A stretch of DNA of 11,544 bases from Prevotella sp. UBA5379. Lineage in GTDB: Bacteria > Bacteroidota > Bacteroidia > Bacteroidales > Bacteroidaceae. Below, one piece after another: positions 7,414 through 11,544 of the stretch. Numbering within the stretch: position 1 is the first letter of the stretch; every line of letters begins with the position of its first letter. Made by a program: the position numbers and the translations under genes. The notes below the pieces were generated by a model. It saw only the letters and a list, made by a program, of their open reading frames with translations, had not been told where the DNA came from and did not search any database. The DNA lies in NCBI GenBank assembly GCA_002409785.1, contig DHOX01000066.1, positions 5,007 to 16,550 on the forward strand, given 5' to 3'.

Positions 7414-10400
7414 TTAAAATGTAAGTTTAACTCCAAAAGTAAGAGTACGGACAGTAGGATACTTATCACGCCAGTCAATTCCAGAAGACAGTGGATCACT
7501 ATCAGAAAGCTCCGGATCAAGACCACCATAACTGGTAATAGTAAAAAGATTATCACTGGACACATACATATAGATATTCTTCACATAGCTATTCTTCTTT
7601 AAGGGGACAGTATAGCCAAGCGTCAAGTTGGAAAGTTTCAAGAAATTACCATTCTCCAAATAATAGCTGACAAATGTTTGTTTCTGAGCTGGCGACAATA
7701 CATATTCTCCATATTGCTTCTTAGCTGCACTTTTCAAGCGATTATACACTTCTGCATTATTCTCATAATACGCACGTGCCTCATTCAAAATCTTAAAACC
7801 AAATTGACCGGTAAACTGCATATTCAAATCAAAGCCCTTATAGGTCAGAGCATTGCACCATCCCACATTTAACTTAGGAATTGCATTCCCAAGATATTGA
7901 TGATAAGTGTCGTCTGTAAGCATATTATTAGTAAATTCCTCTGCTTTTCCTGTTTTCTTATTCTGGATCATCCAAAGTCCATTCTTTGATACACCGACAC
8001 TCTTCATGCCATACCATTGACCTAAAGCCTTACCAACTTCAATACGTTGGGTAGGTAAAGAGATCGGTTCACCAAGATAAGCTTCATCATGTTGATTAGC
8101 CGTTTGATAAAGTCCATTGGAAAGACTCAATAGCTTTGTCGCATTGTGAGCAAGTGTCAGTATTGTTTTCCATCGAAAATCTTTTGATTGGACAGGAACA
8201 CCATTGATTGCAATCTCAATACCCTCATTACGCATCTTACCCACATTAGCAAGAGTAGTATTATAAAGATTAGGAGGACAAGGGACATCATAATTCCAAA
8301 GCATGTCAGAAGTTTTCTTATGATATAGATCAATCGTACCTCCCAAACGGTCTTCAAACAAACTAAAATCAATGCCAATATTAAATTCAGTTGATTTTTC
8401 CCATTTTAGATCTGGATTAGGATTAGAGACCACCTGCAATCCTTGCTCCCACTTACCATTATCATAATAATAGGGATTACCAAGACTCCAGCGAGTTAAT
8501 GACAGATAAGGAGACGAAGGAATAACGCCGGTAACGCCGAAACCTGCTCGAAACTTGAGATTATCAAGCCAGGAATGAGTAGATTTCATAAATTTCTCGT
8601 TGCTGACCGTCCATCCTAATGATGCTGAAGGGAAATTACCCCATTTGTGATTTTCGCCAAATTTAGAAGAGCCTTCATGCCTCATGCTCAGCAACACATT
8701 ATACTTATCGGCAAAACCATAACTGATACGACCAAAAAAGCCTATCAACTTATCTGAATTTTTATAACTGCCCATACCTGCTTTTCCTTCTTTCAGATAT
8801 TCGCCGATAGAAAGGTTATTATATTGATAGAAATCACTCATAAAATTAGTATTATTGGCATTAAATCCATCATACTCATCACATTGATAACTATAACCGG
8901 CCATAACTTGGAAACGATGCATTCCCCATTGATGTTTATAGGTAGAAGTCAACTCCAGGTTATCCGTCTGGCCATAACTATAACTTTGTGAAGCATATCC
9001 TGTAGTATAATCAATTTTTTGCTGATAATATTTAGAAGTATAATAGCTTTGATCATGAGCATTGTCACGGTCAGTACTAAGCATCAGATTCGTTTGCCAA
9101 CCTTTTACAGGCTCTACCGTAATATTCCCTGTCAGCCGTGTTTCTTCTGTCTTATATTGGCCTTTTTTTTCTTTCAGCAGTGCAACAGGATTCATATAAT
9201 AATTGATCGCCATATTTTCATAGTAATCACCATCAGAAGTATAAATAGGTTCCGTCGGATTACGCATAATCGCCTGACGATAAACCTCTGATCCAGCCGC
9301 ATCTACCGGCCCATTTTCATGCCAGTTTTTCATAATATTCAACTGAATTTTTATGATGTCATTACAAAACCAATGGGAAAGGCCACCATTAAAACGCATC
9401 TCATTATTAAAGGTATTAATAAATACCCCCTCTCCATTTCGATAAGTAAAGTCTGCATTGTAAACAGTATTCTTATCACCACCACTAATCATCAGATTAT
9501 GATTATGAGTAAAAGCTGTACGTGTAACCGCATCTAACCAGTCCGTATCATACCCTTCATCCTGAAAGTCCGTTAATCCTGCCCTGATATCCGAGCCATC
9601 CATCATTTTCAATTTCTTTCCAAAACCAGAAAGGGTCAAATAGCCAGAATAGTTGACTGTTGTATTTGATTCCCGATGTCCTCCCTTAGTCGTAATAAGG
9701 ATAACCCCTGCAGCACCACGAGTACCATAAATAGCAGCGGCAGATGCATCCTTTAACACGTCAATACTGGCTATGTCTTCCGGAGCGACTGTACTTAAGC
9801 TACCTTCAATACCATCTATAAGGACAAGAGGAGTATTTGCACCAGAAAGAGAAATTACACCACGTAGACGAATACTTGACGCCGAATTCGGATCACCACT
9901 CCCATTAGTGATCGTCAGTCCAGCAACCTTACCTTTAATCAAATCGCCAGCATCCTTGATATTACCTTGGGAAAAATCGCCTGATTTAATACTGGTAATG
10001 GCAGAGGTAACATCTCCCTTGCGTTGGGTACCATAACCGATAACAACCACATCACTTAATGTCTTCGAATCCTCTCGCAAGGTAATATTACCACCCTTTC
10101 CAGCACAAAATTCTTGTTTTACAAAGCCCACATAGGAAACTACAATATGGGCTCCAGGGGTTACTCTTAAGGTATAGTTTCCATCCAAATCTGTAATCGA
10201 ACCATTCGTTGTGCCTTTTTCTATGATGCTTGCCCCAACAACAGGTTCACCCTTGTCATCTTTTACGGTTCCCTTAATGGTCATGGTACTCTGCTGGATC
10301 ACCATTGTCGATAAACTCCGCGGGACATTCGAAATGGCAAACAACGGCTGAATAAATCCTCCAGTACAGAGCAAACACATCGTAACCTTTAAACATTTAT

Positions 10401-10440
10401 TACCATGTAAAAAGTCTGAAAATTTCTGTGCCTTTTTCAT
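7414..10440 (-). CDS. susC: SusC/RagA-family TonB-dependent outer-membrane transporter
   Basis: Outer-membrane 22-strand-type barrel that imports the oligosaccharide delivered by SusD, powered by TonB; 1008 aa, normal for the family. The N-terminal signal peptide is long, with cleavage likely after PLFA (residue 35). A carboxypeptidase-regulatory-like domain follows (about 54-122: TIKGTVKDDKGEPVVGASI ... DLDGNYTL ... VSYVGF). Next come the TonB-box region (SDVVVIGYGTQRKGD, 129-143) and the plug (about 140-255), carrying the SusC hallmark LKDASAAAIYGTRGAAGVI (229-247). The remainder is barrel, with many aromatic-ended strands and the C terminus FGVKLTF, whose final Phe is the usual BAM signal. 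The start codon at 10440 gives the basic n-region MKKAQK. It lies 95 nt after the glycoside hydrolase stop, so it may share that transcript or have its own promoter. There is an A8 run in the coding strand at 9170-9163 (E424-K426). Confidence 0.97.
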   Translation of the reverse strand: MKKAQKFSDFLHGNKCLKVTMCLLCTGGFIQPLFAISNVPRSLSTMVIQQSTMTIKGTVKDDKGEPVVGASIIEKGTTNGSITDLDGNYTLRVTPGAHIVVSYVGFVKQEFCAGKGGNITLREDSKTLSDVVVIGYGTQRKGDVTSAITSIKSGDFSQGNIKDAGDLIKGKVAGLTITNGSGDPNSASSIRLRGVISLSGANTPLVLIDGIEGSLSTVAPEDIASIDVLKDASAAAIYGTRGAAGVILITTKGGHRESNTTVNYSGYLTLSGFGKKLKMMDGSDIRAGLTDFQDEGYDTDWLDAVTRTAFTHNHNLMISGGDKNTVYNADFTYRNGEGVFINTFNNEMRFNGGLSHWFCNDIIKIQLNIMKNWHENGPVDAAGSEVYRQAIMRNPTEPIYTSDGDYYENMAINYYMNPVALLKEKKGQYKTEETRLTGNITVEPVKGWQTNLMLSTDRDNAHDQSYYTSKYYQQKIDYTTGYASQSYSYGQTDNLELTSTYKHQWGMHRFQVMAGYSYQCDEYDGFNANNTNFMSDFYQYNNLSIGEYLKEGKAGMGSYKNSDKLIGFFGRISYGFADKYNVLLSMRHEGSSKFGENHKWGNFPSASLGWTVSNEKFMKSTHSWLDNLKFRAGFGVTGVIPSSPYLSLTRWSLGNPYYYDNGKWEQGLQVVSNPNPDLKWEKSTEFNIGIDFSLFEDRLGGTIDLYHKKTSDMLWNYDVPCPPNLYNTTLANVGKMRNEGIEIAINGVPVQSKDFRWKTILTLAHNATKLLSLSNGLYQTANQHDEAYLGEPISLPTQRIEVGKALGQWYGMKSVGVSKNGLWMIQNKKTGKAEEFTNNMLTDDTYHQYLGNAIPKLNVGWCNALTYKGFDLNMQFTGQFGFKILNEARAYYENNAEVYNRLKSAAKKQYGEYVLSPAQKQTFVSYYLENGNFLKLSNLTLGYTVPLKKNSYVKNIYMYVSSDNLFTITSYGGLDPELSDSDPLSSGIDWRDKYPTVRTLTFGVKLTF

Positions 10441-10535
10441 AATTGACTATTTGGTTATTATTATTGATTCTCATTCATCACTCAGATATAAAGCCTTAAC
10501 TTGAGAGAATAATCCCCAAGATTGGAAATTAATTC
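10441..10535 (-). promoter_or_regulatory. Leader region of susC, possible weak promoter and hairpin
   Basis: These 95 nt separate the glycoside hydrolase stop from the susC start. On the minus strand TATATCTG (10490-10483) misses the -7 consensus TAnnTTTG by one base, but no TTTG sits at the right distance upstream. A 7-bp stem with two G-T pairs (10520-10500, CTTGGGG/CTCTCAAG-like arms) precedes it and lacks a proper T tract. Whether susC has its own HTCS-activated promoter here, or is read from upstream of the hydrolase, cannot be decided. Confidence 0.25.
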
Positions 10536-11544
10536 TTAGTTCACTTTCCATTCTATTATACCTCCACTCTTTCTCTTCCGGAGTTTGGCGACAATTTTCA
10601 GTCCGGTAGTCCTCACAGGTTTAAAGTCGACACTGTTATAGCAATCCTTGGCGATTCCATATTTGCTATGATTTTCTACCTCTTTCCATTTTCCCTGACC
10701 ATCTTTATAGAAAAGACGCCAATATTCAGGTACACGAAAATCACCATCATAGAAATCAAAGTCCAGCCAATAAACTTGGACATTACTGACCGTATAAGGC
10801 TGGTCAAACTGATAAGAAATACTTTCTTCTGTTCCTTCTTTCTGCCACCAATATTGATAAGGCTTGCTGATGTCTGAACTACAACGTGGCTCCCATTGGT
10901 CATTGACCCCCCACGTCTCACTTTCTATCGCAGCTGCTTCAGGAGCATCTTTCTGTATCGGACTTTGATAGAAAAATGTTTTCGCCTTACTGGCAATTGT
11001 AGGTTCTGGGGTGACATGTGCATAAGCAGGAGTTGAGGGAATCCAGACTTCCATCTGATCAGCCCCCCGATTATCCCAGGTACTATACGGTATAGCCCGG
11101 AAAGGCACATTTTTGACCGTACCATCTTTCTCCAGTTCTTCAGCCTGGCCGGAAAGTTCTACGATACCTTTCAATTTGTCAGCCAGATACTGTGTCTTAA
11201 TCGGAGCTCTTTCCGTAATTACCTTATTGAATACGGTTGAATCATGCTGATCAGCACCTTCCAGACAATACATTACCGGTCCACGCTCCAAGGCCAGTTT
11301 ACCCCGGTCATCTTCCACATTATCATTAGCCTTTATACGACGTACAGCCATAGGAAGATTAATTTCCACTCTATCGCCTCGCTTCCATTTACGGTTAATG
11401 ACTACATAACCTTTCTGCATGATTGCCGTGAGATCAGAAATCCGATGTCCGTTCACCTTAACCACATAAGGGCACGGAGCATCAACGAAGGTATAAAGGC
11501 TAGTCGGAACAGGACTATTCTGTGCCCATCCTGGAATACGAAAA
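10536..11544 (-). CDS. DUF1680-type glycoside hydrolase (GH127/GH146, beta-L-arabinofuranosidase class), C-terminal part
   Basis: Partial gene: it enters from the right edge and ends at TAA (10538-10536), giving 335 codons. An in-frame GTG at 11465 is internal, because the frame continues upstream with family sequence (FRIPGWAQ at the edge; cf. the '[LF]R[IL]P.WA' strand of DUF1680 enzymes). Further family marks are YVVKVNG, GYVVINRKWKRGD with the following INLPM strand, and RGKLALERGPVMYCLEG (residues 80-96). The (alpha/alpha)6 catalytic domain with its Zn-binding Glu/Cys cluster lies outside the window, so activity and GH127 versus GH146 cannot be judged. From about residue 207 the protein carries a separate beta-sandwich module rich in Trp and Tyr (NVQVYWLDFDF, VPEYWRLFYKDGQGKW, GIIEWKV at the end), resembling F5/8-type C (discoidin) sugar-binding domains. 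Role: release of L-arabinofuranose in the periplasm or at the surface (inferred). It lies upstream of susC on the same strand, in a likely common PUL. Confidence 0.85.
   Translation of the reverse strand, partial: FRIPGWAQNSPVPTSLYTFVDAPCPYVVKVNGHRISDLTAIMQKGYVVINRKWKRGDRVEINLPMAVRRIKANDNVEDDRGKLALERGPVMYCLEGADQHDSTVFNKVITERAPIKTQYLADKLKGIVELSGQAEELEKDGTVKNVPFRAIPYSTWDNRGADQMEVWIPSTPAYAHVTPEPTIASKAKTFFYQSPIQKDAPEAAAIESETWGVNDQWEPRCSSDISKPYQYWWQKEGTEESISYQFDQPYTVSNVQVYWLDFDFYDGDFRVPEYWRLFYKDGQGKWKEVENHSKYGIAKDCYNSVDFKPVRTTGLKIVAKLRKRKSGGIIEWKVN

Noticed and set aside
9163..9170. A8 tract in the susC coding strand (codons 424-426) as a frameshift or slippage site
   Set aside because: The reading frame is intact on both sides, no useful alternative product results from a shift, and A runs of this length are common in AT-rich genes coding for Glu-Lys-Lys.
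10500..10520. Hairpin between the glycoside hydrolase and susC as a true terminator
   Set aside because: The stem is 7 bp with two G-T pairs and no T tract follows, so it is much weaker than the hairpin at 4677-4711.
10676..10921. Minus-strand overlapping frame within the glycoside hydrolase C-terminal module
   Set aside because: It is another frame of the same strand, and the hydrolase frame there carries the family-like module through to its stop.
11463..11465. GTG codon as the start of a separate 309-aa protein
   Set aside because: The frame is open upstream to the edge and encodes the DUF1680 strand FRIPGWA, so the GTG is an internal valine codon.

Overview
The window comes from a member of the Bacteroidota, most likely a gut-type Bacteroidales (Bacteroides, Prevotella or Parabacteroides-like; the genus cannot be fixed from sequence alone). 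The grounds are a SusC/SusD pair, a hybrid two-component system (HTCS) regulator, short-spaced lipoprotein genes, AT-rich leaders without clear Shine-Dalgarno sequences, and a promoter of the Bacteroides type (TTTG ... TAnnTTTG). It is most of one polysaccharide utilization locus (PUL), truncated at both ends. Every gene lies on the minus strand, so transcription runs from the right edge to the left.

Layout in transcription order. (1) 11544-10536: C-terminal 335 residues of a DUF1680-type glycoside hydrolase (GH127/GH146, beta-L-arabinofuranosidase class), ending in a discoidin-like sugar-binding module. (2) 10440-7414: SusC-family TonB-dependent transporter. (3) 7401-5740: SusD-family surface lipoprotein, 12 nt after susC. 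(4) 5718-4741: lipoprotein with two related DUF4859-like domains, 21 nt after susD and probably an accessory glycan-binding protein. A perfect 12-bp hairpin with a T tract at 4711-4677 ends this operon. (5) After a 434-nt gap carrying a near-ideal Bacteroides promoter, 4306-326: a complete HTCS sensor/regulator with a 14-repeat propeller, Y_Y_Y, HisKA, HATPase, receiver and AraC-type HTH domains. (6) 287-1: the first 95 codons of an exported protein resembling the N terminus of S9 (DPP IV-like) serine peptidases, 38 nt after the HTCS.

How it fits together (inference from known PUL biology): the SusD protein and the DUF4859 lipoprotein bind an oligosaccharide or glycoconjugate at the surface, SusC imports it, the GH127/146-type enzyme releases L-arabinofuranose, and the HTCS senses a breakdown product in the periplasm and activates the operon. 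The pairing of an arabinofuranosidase-class enzyme with a possible proline-specific peptidase suggests a testable target: hydroxyproline-rich plant glycoproteins (extensins, arabinogalactan proteins). Plain arabinan or another arabinose-containing pectin is an equally serious alternative. No RNA genes, mobile elements or CRISPR arrays were seen.
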